64,000 bases of DNA from an uncultured Collinsella sp. GTDB taxonomy: Bacteria; Actinomycetota; Coriobacteriia; Coriobacteriales; Coriobacteriaceae. The notes under the pieces were generated by a model. That model searched no databases, was not told the origin of the DNA, and was given only the letters and a program-made list of their open reading frames with translations. This document shows, one piece after another, positions 25,476 to 33,980 of this stretch. Numbering within the stretch: position 1 is the first letter of the stretch; each line of letters opens with the position of its first letter. The translations under genes were made by a program, and so were the position numbers. The DNA lies in assembly GCA_900541855.1 (NCBI GenBank), contig UQLD01000006.1, forward strand, positions 1-64,000, written 5' to 3'.

Positions 25476-25535
25476 TGCTACCTCGTTTATAACTTTTTGA
25501 GTTATAAACCTGCCCCTAACGCGGGATGAATCGCA

Positions 25536-26213
25536 CTAGTTGCCAGACCCAAATACGTCATCTACAAGATCAGGCAAGTCTGTCCATACTTGATAGGCGG
25601 CAACGTTGTCCGCGTTCATTTCTCTTGCGCGACGTTTATCATCCGTATTGTGCTTTGCGGCATTGGTCAAAGCCCGGGCCTTGTTGCCGTCAATTATTTC
25701 GAGATTTACCGACTTGAACTTTGACGCGGAGGACCTGTTGGGGTCAGTAGATTTTAGAACGCCAAGGTCGCGTGCTCTTTTCTCGCATTGTGGAGTCGAT
25801 GCAAAAGTTTCCGGGCATGGTGAGACATGATCGATAAGCCATACTTCAAAGCATGGATTGGAGATCGCGAGTCTAACTTCTTTTGTCTTTGCTTCTCGTT
25901 CTGCTGCGGATAGGTTTCTGAATTCATCTGAATCGACTACGATCCATGCGGAACTCAATGCTTCGATTTCGCCTGCTTTAACGGCCTTTTTATCTGAATC
26001 GAGCTCTCGCGAAAGCTGCTTGGCCACCTTCAAAGGGTCTCCGTCAATATGCCGATACCGCACGCTTCCGCGAACGTCCATTTCAGTAATAAGGAAGTTA
26101 AAGTATTCAGTTTCGGTCACCTTTCCATTGGACACAATTAGGTGGCGCTTTCGCTTGGCTCTTGTCTGCTTTTTGCGGCCGCGAGCAAGTCCCCTCCTTT
26201 CTGTTTTAGCCAT
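25536..26213 (-). CDS. RloB-like (AbiLii-type) protein
   Basis: 225 aa with a basic N-terminus (RRGLARGRKKQTRAKRKRHL). IVSNGKVTETEYFNFL, SAWIVVDSDEFRNLS and AISNPCFEVWLIDH are the RloB family landmarks, resembling a TOPRIM-type nuclease core (Glu, then DxD). The start overlaps the RloA stop by 8 nt. RloA-RloB corresponds to the lactococcal AbiL abortive-infection pair and is architecturally like PARIS (AAA ATPase plus TOPRIM effector). Likely the effector nuclease of a phage-defence pair. Confidence 0.82.
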   Translation of the reverse strand: MAKTERRGLARGRKKQTRAKRKRHLIVSNGKVTETEYFNFLITEMDVRGSVRYRHIDGDPLKVAKQLSRELDSDKKAVKAGEIEALSSAWIVVDSDEFRNLSAAEREAKTKEVRLAISNPCFEVWLIDHVSPCPETFASTPQCEKRARDLGVLKSTDPNRSSASKFKSVNLEIIDGNKARALTNAAKHNTDDKRRAREMNADNVAAYQVWTDLPDLVDDVFGSGN

Positions 26214-27501
26214 CTATGTCAGCGCCTTCCTTCATGAGTTGGGCCACAAGTTGATGAAAACTTGGGTTGGGCAGCGGCACATAGACACCGTTTAAGTAAT
26301 TGCGCCCCAGATTCTCATTTGCACGAGGCGAATACTCCATCGCAGCAATTAATTGCGAAGCACCTTCAGAGTCCTTTTCCACAAACCAGACCTGGTCACG
26401 TTCAAGCACCTCTTCCATAGGGCTGGTTCGCGTCATCAAGGTGACATCATGGGTCGAGAAGATTAGCTGCGCGCCCTTTGGATTTGTGTCGGGATCGGCG
26501 AACAGTGAGACGAAGTCGCGCAGGAGCGTAGGATGAAGGCTCGAATCAAGCTCGTCAATTACTGTTGTGGCCCCACTGCTTAAAGAACGTAAGGCTACCG
26601 AGAAAAACGCCAGCGCAGCTTTTGTGCCCTCCGATTCATGGGCGGAGCCCAGCCAAAAGCCATCTCCCGAGCCTTTATGGTGGAAGAACAGGTCATAAGC
26701 GAACGACAATTTAAAGTCTTCTGCAATTTTATTACGTGCCTCTTCCGGAATCTCATCGAGTCCAATGAGCGATTCTTTTAAACCCATGACGCCTTCCGAT
26801 TGACGGACATCCATGCCGTCAATTCCGATATCAGCATATTTAATGAGCTGAGATAGCATCTGAGCTCGTGCGTCATCGTTGATAAACAGCTTTTTTATGG
26901 TGGCGAGTTCTGCTAGATAATGCGTTGCATCATAGAGATTGATGTCATTGGCAAGAGCTGCGAATGCGGGCTGAATTACATCACTTCCAGCCGCCGCGGC
27001 GGCAGATAAGAACAAAGAATTATTGCGCGTGATATCCCAAAGTTGTTTTTTGACGCCTGTAAAGGTGCTACCAAATTTAATCGACTGTTCGCCGTTTATC
27101 GAAGAGCGGTCATAGAGGAGGGACGGCTGTTTTGATCGGTATACGGTGAGATTCTCATAAGTAACCTCATTTTTGTTTACACCAAATGAAAACTCATACT
27201 TCAAATTGCTGGCGATAAAATCTATCGAGAATTCTGTGTCATTTGATCGTGACTCCGAGTCAAGTAAAAAGGGGACGATGGGTATTTGAGAATTCGCATC
27301 GCCTGTCGCATAACCTGTACGAACAAAGTAAGAGACAAAGTAAAGAGCATTTAGGAAATTTGATTTGCCTGACGCGTTTGCGCCGTAAACCGCAGCCACT
27401 CGCACGGGTCCAAGTTCCTTTTTGCTCGAAATCGGTTCAAACGAGAACTGCTGAGTATCTCGAAAGCTCTGAAAGTTCTTAAATGAAAAATTGAGGATCA
27501 T
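26206..27501 (-). CDS. RloA-like AAA (AAA15/21) ATPase
   Basis: 431 aa. N-terminal FKNFQSFRDTQQFSFEPI, Walker A VYGANASGKSNFLNAL (Lys ~46), and a C-terminal Walker B TVIDELDSSLHPTLL with FSTHDVTLM. This is the SMC/OLD-like ATPase of the AbiLi/RloA class that senses infection and licenses the RloB effector. Start ATG 27501 has AAGGATTCTAAAG upstream; two codon groups earlier lies a weaker ATG at 27519. Base composition is clearly more AT-rich than the housekeeping block, suggesting transfer. Confidence 0.85.
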   Translation of the reverse strand: MILNFSFKNFQSFRDTQQFSFEPISSKKELGPVRVAAVYGANASGKSNFLNALYFVSYFVRTGYATGDANSQIPIVPFLLDSESRSNDTEFSIDFIASNLKYEFSFGVNKNEVTYENLTVYRSKQPSLLYDRSSINGEQSIKFGSTFTGVKKQLWDITRNNSLFLSAAAAAGSDVIQPAFAALANDINLYDATHYLAELATIKKLFINDDARAQMLSQLIKYADIGIDGMDVRQSEGVMGLKESLIGLDEIPEEARNKIAEDFKLSFAYDLFFHHKGSGDGFWLGSAHESEGTKAALAFFSVALRSLSSGATTVIDELDSSLHPTLLRDFVSLFADPDTNPKGAQLIFSTHDVTLMTRTSPMEEVLERDQVWFVEKDSEGASQLIAAMEYSPRANENLGRNYLNGVYVPLPNPSFHQLVAQLMKEGADIDG

Positions 27502-27570
27502 CTTTAGAATCCTTCTCAAATATATCGATTATTCACAGACATCCTTAAATAACAAGAACAATTATATAGT

Positions 27571-27615
27571 TTTAAAACCGATATTTGTTAGCTTTGAACA
27601 AATATCGGTTTTAAA
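27571..27615. terminator. 19-bp hairpin between FRG gene and rloA
   Basis: Arms 27571-27589 and 27597-27615 pair perfectly with a 7-nt loop and have T/A-rich outer ends. It probably terminates the FRG-domain transcript; being 70 nt from the rloA start it could also be an operator. Confidence 0.6.
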
Positions 27616-27700
27616 TTGAGATTTTAGGCAATGAACCTTATAAGCACGTATGACATAATGCCTGAAGCATAATTCTCTACGCTGATATTAAGAGCAGTCT

Positions 27701-28630
27701 TCAGCGACGGTGTCTCTTAATCTCACTCACTATGCCGGCGCATCTCTTCTCAATGCTGTCGGGAATGAGCGAAGCTTCGGTAATGCCAAGTTTACTCAAC
27801 TCGTTCAGTATTGATGCTTTTCTATTAGATGGCACTATGCAACGACCGGCTATCACGGGACTGTCTTTGGGCAGTGGACTTATTAAGTCATCAAACGACA
27901 AAGAAGAATCCTTACCACGAATGTCATTTGGGAAAAGAATATATTGGCCGGACTGAGCGGCTTGTCTATCAAGATATCTAGTTCCGTAAACAAATAATGT
28001 ATCTTCGCAGCACTTCTTAAACCATTTTGCCTGATCAGTTGGCTCAGGGTAAATTGAAAGCACTAGATCACGTTGATAGTCAAAGTATGGCCTTGATATT
28101 GCAAGTGAGGCAAAACGAGACAGAAGCTTTGAGTTCATAAACAGATGCCAAGAGTCCGCAATTGCCTGGCAGATGGGATATTCCCGCTTATCCCCTCCCG
28201 GTCGCCTAAAGATAAATACTTCGCCCACGGCATCAGGATTGCCGCAGGCGAAATAGAGGGCGGCAAGTGCGTTTGAAGTTACATCTAATAGCCTGGTAGG
28301 GACTCCGTAGTGCTGGAGGCAGGCTAAAAGATCAATCGGAAGCAAATCTCGCTTGAAGACATTTGGCAATATGCGGCAGGCAGTTTCAATAATATCCGCC
28401 TCGTGCGTAAGGCTGCCTGTGATAGGGGAAATGGTGTTCGATCCCGGTTTACGCCAATAGCTGTCTCTTCCGATTGACGGAACAAGATCAAACTTAGTCG
28501 ATCCTTGTCCTCGGAAAACAAATGTAGATTCATATGTCTTGGCGTCACCATTTATTGTTGGTGAAAGTCCGTTGATGTATTTGATATACGAGGCCACATC
28601 TTCAACCTCAACTTTGGCTTCATTAGACAT
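27701..28630 (-). CDS. FRG-domain protein
   Basis: 309 aa. FRG domain: TFVFRGQGSTKFDLVPSIGR, then LLACLQHYGVPTRLLDVTSN with ALAALYFAC. The N-terminal SYIKYINGL region and C-terminal half are less typical. FRG proteins are frequent in prophages and defence islands, possibly as nucleic-acid-acting or ADP-ribosyl-like effectors; no biochemical role is firm. Lone gene, AT-rich, upstream of the RloAB pair. Confidence 0.8.
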   Translation of the reverse strand: MSNEAKVEVEDVASYIKYINGLSPTINGDAKTYESTFVFRGQGSTKFDLVPSIGRDSYWRKPGSNTISPITGSLTHEADIIETACRILPNVFKRDLLPIDLLACLQHYGVPTRLLDVTSNALAALYFACGNPDAVGEVFIFRRPGGDKREYPICQAIADSWHLFMNSKLLSRFASLAISRPYFDYQRDLVLSIYPEPTDQAKWFKKCCEDTLFVYGTRYLDRQAAQSGQYILFPNDIRGKDSSLSFDDLISPLPKDSPVIAGRCIVPSNRKASILNELSKLGITEASLIPDSIEKRCAGIVSEIKRHRR

Positions 28631-28883
28631 ATATCAATCCTTTAGTGGAACAAGAAGCTTTATAAACGGCAGCATTTGGATTGCAATTATCTTATCGCTC
28701 TGGCAGATGGGGTGTAAGGCTCAACATCGGTAATAGATCGAGAGGCAGTCGAGCTGAACAAAATAGTGCCGTCGCAGCGATAGCTGATACGGCACCAATC
28801 TCTAATAAATTGATTTAGTAGAAGGCTAAAGACTTCTGCAATGGCTTAATTCACTTCTCCCCTGGTCTCACTTAAACGAGGCC

Positions 28884-29978
28884 TTAGCAGCGATATGCGG
28901 CAGCCAAGAGCGCTGTTCCCAGAATGAAAAGCGTTAAGGAAGCGGCGATCCAGTTGCTGTCGGCAGTCTTGGGGAGTGCCGCAGTTGTTGCGGTGGCAGC
29001 CTTGGGCTTGGGGACTTTGGCGACCGTGGTCTTGGTTACTGTCGTTGTTATCTTGGTTGTCGCGGTCGCGGGTTTCAGCGCGGGATTTGCCGTGGGCCCT
29101 GTGGTGGGCTCTCCGGCAGCGGGGCTAGCATCGGCGGAAGACTTGTCCGCGCTATCGCCAGGAACATCGCGCCCGTCGGTCTTCCCCGTCGGCGGCGTGG
29201 CCACATCGGGCTCAACCACTACATGTGGTGCCACGACCCCTGCAGAATCCACCACGCCACTAGCACCAAAGGCCCCGCCAGCAGGCGCCACAAACCGCGC
29301 GGACACAAGCGACCCGCCCGCGCACGCAACGCCGCTGTCGACACCGGTCGCATCAAGCCACGAGGCGTCGACGGAAAGACGACAGCCGGCCGCACCATCG
29401 CCAAGGCCCGCATCCTGCAGATACACGCCGTAGGCGCGCACGCCCGCTCCGGACCCGGCGCCCGCGGCAATGACGCGTCCGCCGCCGCGCACGGCCATGT
29501 CGCCTGCGATCACGCCGGCGACCGCCTCGTCCGTGATATCGGCCCCGTCTGCCCGGGCATCGACGGTGCAGCCGTCCACCGCGAGCGCCTGAGAGACGTG
29601 GATCCCGCACTGCGAGCCCGTCGCCGTCAGGGTCCCGGTGCCGCGAAGCGTCAGGTTGCCCCACACCTCCATGCCGCACAGCGTGATGTCCGCATCGGGC
29701 GCATACGACTCCGTCACGGAGTTTTGCCCGGCAAGCGTCAACACCAGGTCGCCTTCGGCGCCGATGGCCTCGCCCGCGTAGCCGTTAAGCTCCAGATGGT
29801 CGGCATCGGTCCAGGCCCAGCTGGGGCCCGACACGCCCGGCTCGTAGTATGTCGCGCCCGCGATGATGAGGCTCTCCGCGCCCGCGGCATAAGAAGGCCC
29901 GCCCAGCAAAACGCATAGGCAGGCCATGGCAACAATCGCAATGTAACGACGGCTGGTGTGGGACTCGGCAGCAAACAT
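28884..29978 (-). CDS. Sortase-anchored surface protein with repeats of beta-helix type
   Basis: 364 aa from ATG 29978 (GGAGC upstream; a GTG at 30017 is less likely). Signal peptide IAIVAMACLCVLLGGPSYA, a Gly/Ala-rich central region with regular short strands (LTLRGTGTLTATGSQCGIHV, VDGCTVDARADGADITDEAV) like a right-handed beta helix, a Thr/Pro/Lys-rich wall-spanning stalk (TATTKITTTVTKTTVAKVPK), and the C-terminal sorting signal LPKTAD, hydrophobic SLTLFILGTALLAAA and a short positively charged end (YRC). Covalently linked to the cell wall by a sortase encoded elsewhere. Ligand unknown. Confidence 0.8.
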   Translation of the reverse strand: MFAAESHTSRRYIAIVAMACLCVLLGGPSYAAGAESLIIAGATYYEPGVSGPSWAWTDADHLELNGYAGEAIGAEGDLVLTLAGQNSVTESYAPDADITLCGMEVWGNLTLRGTGTLTATGSQCGIHVSQALAVDGCTVDARADGADITDEAVAGVIAGDMAVRGGGRVIAAGAGSGAGVRAYGVYLQDAGLGDGAAGCRLSVDASWLDATGVDSGVACAGGSLVSARFVAPAGGAFGASGVVDSAGVVAPHVVVEPDVATPPTGKTDGRDVPGDSADKSSADASPAAGEPTTGPTANPALKPATATTKITTTVTKTTVAKVPKPKAATATTAALPKTADSNWIAASLTLFILGTALLAAAYRC

Positions 29979-30282
29979 ACCCGCTCCGATCTTCGCAGGA
30001 GCCAATAGAATGTGCACCAGAAAATGCCCTGGTAGCAGCAGTTATTAGTTTAGCGAGATCAAGGCATATGCAAAGGAAATGCCCATGAGTAGTGCCGATA
30101 ATTAGGTGTAAATCGTTTTGCCAATCGGTGAAAGGATCGGGTCACGTCAAACGATGTTCGTAAGTCATTGCGTATGCAACCGAGATCGTTGGCTTCGTCC
30201 GCAAAACTCTAATTTGATTTGGATTCTTCTACATATGTGAGGCTCCGTGAAACACTATCTTCAAAGGCTCATGGGCTTGGGG

Positions 30283-30813
30283 CTACATTTTCCAGCCGCG
30301 TGAAAACGTTGTGTATGCAGCGCTGATTCGTTTAAGAGTCATGAGTGTGACAATTAAAAAGTTAAGAAGAAAGAAGGCCGCGAGACAGAATAAGAATCTG
30401 GAAAATAGCTCATTGATGTTTTTGGTCAATGGGGCAATGCATAACAAGCCAACAACGAAGAGCCCATCCAAAACAGTCCACATAGATATATGAAAAGATT
30501 CATCAACCATTGTAAGCTCGCGATCGAGTGGTTTTGGATCTTTTTGAGAGCTCATTTGTAAGCGCAATTGAAAGAGAAGTACCGCAACACCACACATAAG
30601 GCCAGAAATTATTGAAATGCAGCTAATTAGATTAGATATTAAATCTTCAAGGTTAATGCAGCTGTCAGGCCAATTAAAAAATAGAGCCACCGACAGCAAA
30701 GCGGGGGCAATTAGCTGAACAAATATATCGCCGTGCGATATTTTATTAGTTTGATAATTGCGGAGTGTAGCAATATATTTGATTAGAAGTTGCCAGAAGC
30801 TAATTTTGCCCAT
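30283..30813 (-). CDS. Four-TM membrane protein, second gene of an unknown pair
   Basis: 176 aa. Hydrophobic segments near 32-48, 58-84, 111-130 and 137-160, with a central charged loop (QMSSQKDPKPLDRELTM). No recognised family. It starts 30 nt after the stop of the 309-aa gene at 30844 and is AT-rich like it. In a defence island, a small multi-TM protein next to a soluble protein suggests a membrane-damaging effector; the size pair is loosely like Kiwa KwaA/KwaB (reverse order), but I cannot claim homology. Confidence 0.55.
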   Translation of the reverse strand: MGKISFWQLLIKYIATLRNYQTNKISHGDIFVQLIAPALLSVALFFNWPDSCINLEDLISNLISCISIISGLMCGVAVLLFQLRLQMSSQKDPKPLDRELTMVDESFHISMWTVLDGLFVVGLLCIAPLTKNINELFSRFLFCLAAFFLLNFLIVTLMTLKRISAAYTTFSRGWKM

Positions 30814-30843
30814 GCTACCGACCTTCCGGAGTAACCTAATAGA

Positions 30844-31773
30844 CTATTTATCTCTATTGAAGACATCCTCTGCTCTGGCGAAACTATCAAGACAAACGGC
30901 GATAAACCGATCATCAGAAAGTGGCGGCTGTCCTGATTCATTTAATACTTCAGTTATGGGAACTGCGAATTCCTTATCAAGCATAAACGTCTTAGGTTTT
31001 CCGTCACGTTGCTTTAGCGTGGCAAAAACTTCTTCTCGACCAGAATAGTTGCTCGTAACGCCAAAATACTCCGCAACCGCTTTCTTGTCTTTAATCATAT
31101 CAATTGTCGCTAGAGGGATGCGAAGACCTCTTTTATGTTTTGCAATGAATGATATAGTTCCCACGTTTGCCACGGTACCGTCTTCAATGTTTTTGGAGGG
31201 GCGATAACGGCGAAGTTCGAATTGCTCCACTCCCGTAAATGCGTCAAGTGCAGACCTTTCTTGTACGCGTTCTGATTTTAAGGTTATTCCCGTTGAATGA
31301 CTGGCAATATAATTCTTTAGTGCTGTAACTGGAACTGAGGCGCCTCCGCCATTCGGAACTGATTCAATCCCAATCAACGCATAGCCTAATCCAGGAGTAC
31401 ATTTAATGAGTAGCCTAGAAGGGACCATGCCGGCCATTTCCTCTGTGTAGGAAATGCCACTATCGGTCATTGTTCTTGTGTCAACGACATCAACATGAAG
31501 TCCCGCGCGACCAGATTTTAGATTGACTAAAACACTGTCATTTATTTGCCTATAAGAATCGAACTGAATGAACCGTTCACCTTCATTTACTTGAAACGGC
31601 GCGTTATTGTCATTAACAAAGCTAAAAATGTAGTCTAGTAAAGGTTTGTTGCCGTAATTCGAGACATCGAGTCTTTCCTCCTTGTGTCTATAGGTATTTG
31701 CCCAAAGCCTATAGACAACAAGTGAGTGCATCGCGAACAATCCGGGCATTAGAGCATCTCCTAAAGCGATCAA
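30844..31773 (-). CDS. 309-aa soluble protein of an unknown two-gene system
   Basis: Family not recognised. Starts MIALGDALMPGLFAMHSLVV; middle section YFGVTSNYSGREEVFATLKQ; no TM or signal peptide. Features include VNEGERFIQFDSYRQIN, a hydrophobic/Gly core (LLIKCTPGLGYALIGIESVP) and ISFIAKHKRGLRIPLATID. AT-rich codon use differs from the housekeeping genes. Upstream partner of the 4-TM protein at 30283-30813. Placement beside RloAB, FRG and toxin genes suggests a sensor or regulator in defence; alternatives include a plasmid- or phage-derived gene of other role. Confidence 0.55.
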   Translation of the reverse strand: MIALGDALMPGLFAMHSLVVYRLWANTYRHKEERLDVSNYGNKPLLDYIFSFVNDNNAPFQVNEGERFIQFDSYRQINDSVLVNLKSGRAGLHVDVVDTRTMTDSGISYTEEMAGMVPSRLLIKCTPGLGYALIGIESVPNGGGASVPVTALKNYIASHSTGITLKSERVQERSALDAFTGVEQFELRRYRPSKNIEDGTVANVGTISFIAKHKRGLRIPLATIDMIKDKKAVAEYFGVTSNYSGREEVFATLKQRDGKPKTFMLDKEFAVPITEVLNESGQPPLSDDRFIAVCLDSFARAEDVFNRDK

Positions 31774-31882
31774 ATTAACGTTGATGCAATTTTATTCCTG
31801 CTGGTGGACAATTAAAAATACCGTGCTGCATGCAAAGTAAACAAATTTCAGCATTGGGAAATACCATTTTAACCCCTCGGCT

Positions 31883-32209
31883 CTAGTTAAGATATTCTCC
31901 TAAACATAGGTTGCGGTTCAAGACGTAGCCTGGGTCAACACTACCGAAGTCAACATATGGGATCGTCCAATGGTTCTCCAGCAAGGAGTAATATACGGGT
32001 AATAGCAATTCAGTCATTGTTTCGAATATTAGATTGATAGTTTCTGCCCGGATGTATTTGATTTCCCATTTATGAAATCGACCCCCGAGGATCTCTTTCC
32101 ATTCCTCAGGGGTCGATCTTAATTTATATAACAGTTTAGAAAACAGTTGATGATGCGGAGACCGGAAGGTCCCCGAAGATCGTGCCGAAAATATAAGCCT
32201 GATTCTAAA
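31883..32209 (-). other. Orphan reading frame, probable 3' remnant of a gene
   Basis: An open minus-strand frame without a good start reads LYKLRSTPEEWKEILGGRFH, ETINLIFETMTELLLPVYYS and ends LCLGEYLN at TAG 31883-31885. Composition is protein-like from LRSTPEEW on, but no family is recognised and the only Met is central. It lies upstream of the unknown pair at 30283-31773. Internal hairpin arms 32077-32091 and 32103-32117 pair with one mismatch. Confidence 0.3.
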
Positions 32210-32309
32210 TCAAATTTTGTGGTGATGATGACCCTAGCAAAGGGTCCTTCATTTGCTTTGTTTAGCCAAGTACCAAATAGCGAAGACACATTCAAGTGCC
32301 TACGGAGGT

Positions 32310-32356
32310 TTACGTTGGTTCAAAAGTTGGCTTAGTCAATTTTTGAACCAACGTAA
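32310..32356. repeat. 15-bp inverted repeat between island and polysaccharide operon
   Basis: Arms 32310-32324 and 32342-32356 (TTACGTTGGTTCAAA and its complement) pair perfectly around a 17-nt loop. The flanking 32210-32560 holds no gene I can support. It may terminate the polysaccharide operon (minus strand) or be a decayed mobile element end. Confidence 0.5.
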
Positions 32357-32565
32357 GTCAAAACACATAGAAAGAGTTTATGTGGAAGTAGCTAAATTTC
32401 GACTTCCGTTATTCGCAAGCCGCTGCTTGCGTTGTTATTAAATCAATGAAAGATAAGCATGCAATCGAGATATAGACCGCTATCACCCAGAAGAATGATG
32501 GTCACCACTCCCCCATGCTTCAGATTACGGCATGAATAATGCGTCGAGTGTATATCTAAGCGCGG

Positions 32566-33954
32566 CTATCTCGCTACGCCCTCACCACAGGTGTCGCTCC
32601 CGAGCTTGATAGGCGACAGTTCGATGTGGTCTTTACTTGCGCCGAATTGACCCAGCAGGCCAGCTATGGCGGCGGATACACTATCATCGATGTAAAGACC
32701 GCATTTGCCTCCACGCTCAGCTGCTCGCGCGAACTCGACGAGCTCGTTTCGAATTCCCTCGCCGTCAAGCTGGAAGAAATACCGCTTGTTTTGAGAAGGA
32801 TCCTCTTTGCGTACCTCGAAGTAGTCTGTTTTCCACCAGGGAGCGGGTACGTAAATGTAGCCATCCGTGCCGGAAACCACAAGCGACCCCTCAGATTTAG
32901 CCGCCTTGCCGAAAACCGCCTCGCCGTAGCCATCCTCGAACGCCAGCCGAATCTCACCAAACGCGTCAAAGCCAGCGTGACCTTCAAGGTCGGCCCTTAC
33001 AAAATCGGCTGATCTATAATCAGTTCCGAGTAGCTGCAAGATGGGCAGCAACGCTGCTGGACCCCAGGCTTTGGAGCTCGACCACTTGCCCCCAACGCTC
33101 GAGATGTCCTCACTGCCGAGATCAACAGGGCTGGTGCATACAGCGCGCACCGACAGAACTCGTCCAATGTGACCACTCTTGGCGAGCAGAAGCAGTCGAT
33201 GGTAGGCCGTTGAATACGCCGTCTTGATCGCGTCGGCCAAAACGAGGCCCTTTGAGCGTGCGAGCGCCTGCAGTTCCTGGCACGCCTCACGCGTTGAGGC
33301 AATGGGGCTCTCACATAGAACATGTTTGCCCGCCTCAAGCGCTTGCTTAATCTGTCCATAGTGCTGATTGGGATGCGATGCAAGGTAGATTGCGTCGCAT
33401 CGACCGACTATCTCATCGAAATCATTAACTTGTTCGACTAAGCAACAGCCTGCGAGGCTTCCATCACTGTCGAGCATCGCGCAGGTGGGGTCAACGCCAT
33501 TCACGAAGGCACTTTCACGCAGGTACTTTTCCACTAGCACATGCTTACCCACGTACCCCATTCGTAGATGTCCACTTTCAGCGCGAAGCTCGGTGCTCGA
33601 GACACCTTGAGTACGATCAAGATAGACTACATCGCAGTATTCCTTGAGATAGTCGAACTTACCGAACCAGTCAGAGCCTACGGTGAAAACATCAATTCCC
33701 ATACGCCTGATATCATCGATTTTCTGGCCCTCGTACTCCTCAACGATCACCTCGTCGGCGATTCCGAGTTCCTGAACGGCTCGCATGCGCTCGTTGAGAG
33801 TTTGAGACACATTTATCTTTCCGCGCACCTTATCGAAGCCATCGGCGGTCACGCCGACGACCAAGTAGTCACCGAGTGCCTTTGCGCGCTCGAGAAGGCG
33901 GACGTGGCCCCGGTGCAAAAGATCGTACGTACCGTATGTAATTACTTTCCTCAT
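32566..33954 (-). CDS. Fused cytidylyltransferase - Gfo/Idh/MocA oxidoreductase
   Basis: 462 aa with two domains. Residues 1-~130: TagD-like nucleotidyltransferase of the HxGH type (VITYGTYDLLHRGHVRLLER, RTQGVSSTELR), normally making CDP-glycerol from CTP and glycerol 3-phosphate. Residues ~140-440: Gfo/Idh/MocA dehydrogenase (YVGKHVLVEKYL, DAIYLASHPNQHYGQIKQAL, HVLCESPIAST, ADAIKTAYSTAYHRLL). The usual EKP lysine reads ESP. Reduction and CTP activation in one chain suggest a CDP-polyol or CDP-amino-polyol donor for LicD, analogous in logic to TarIJ/Bcs1 but of different folds. Substrate unproven. Last gene of the operon; RBS GGAGGAG upstream. Confidence 0.8.
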   Translation of the reverse strand: MRKVITYGTYDLLHRGHVRLLERAKALGDYLVVGVTADGFDKVRGKINVSQTLNERMRAVQELGIADEVIVEEYEGQKIDDIRRMGIDVFTVGSDWFGKFDYLKEYCDVVYLDRTQGVSSTELRAESGHLRMGYVGKHVLVEKYLRESAFVNGVDPTCAMLDSDGSLAGCCLVEQVNDFDEIVGRCDAIYLASHPNQHYGQIKQALEAGKHVLCESPIASTREACQELQALARSKGLVLADAIKTAYSTAYHRLLLLAKSGHIGRVLSVRAVCTSPVDLGSEDISSVGGKWSSSKAWGPAALLPILQLLGTDYRSADFVRADLEGHAGFDAFGEIRLAFEDGYGEAVFGKAAKSEGSLVVSGTDGYIYVPAPWWKTDYFEVRKEDPSQNKRYFFQLDGEGIRNELVEFARAAERGGKCGLYIDDSVSAAIAGLLGQFGASKDHIELSPIKLGSDTCGEGVAR

Positions 33955-33980
33955 GGGACCTCATCTCCTCCCTTGCTCTG

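Noticed and set aside
30283..31773. Direct assignment of the pair to Kiwa (KwaA/KwaB)
   Set aside because: Only sizes and the membrane/soluble plan are similar; gene order is reversed and no diagnostic motif could be recognised by eye.
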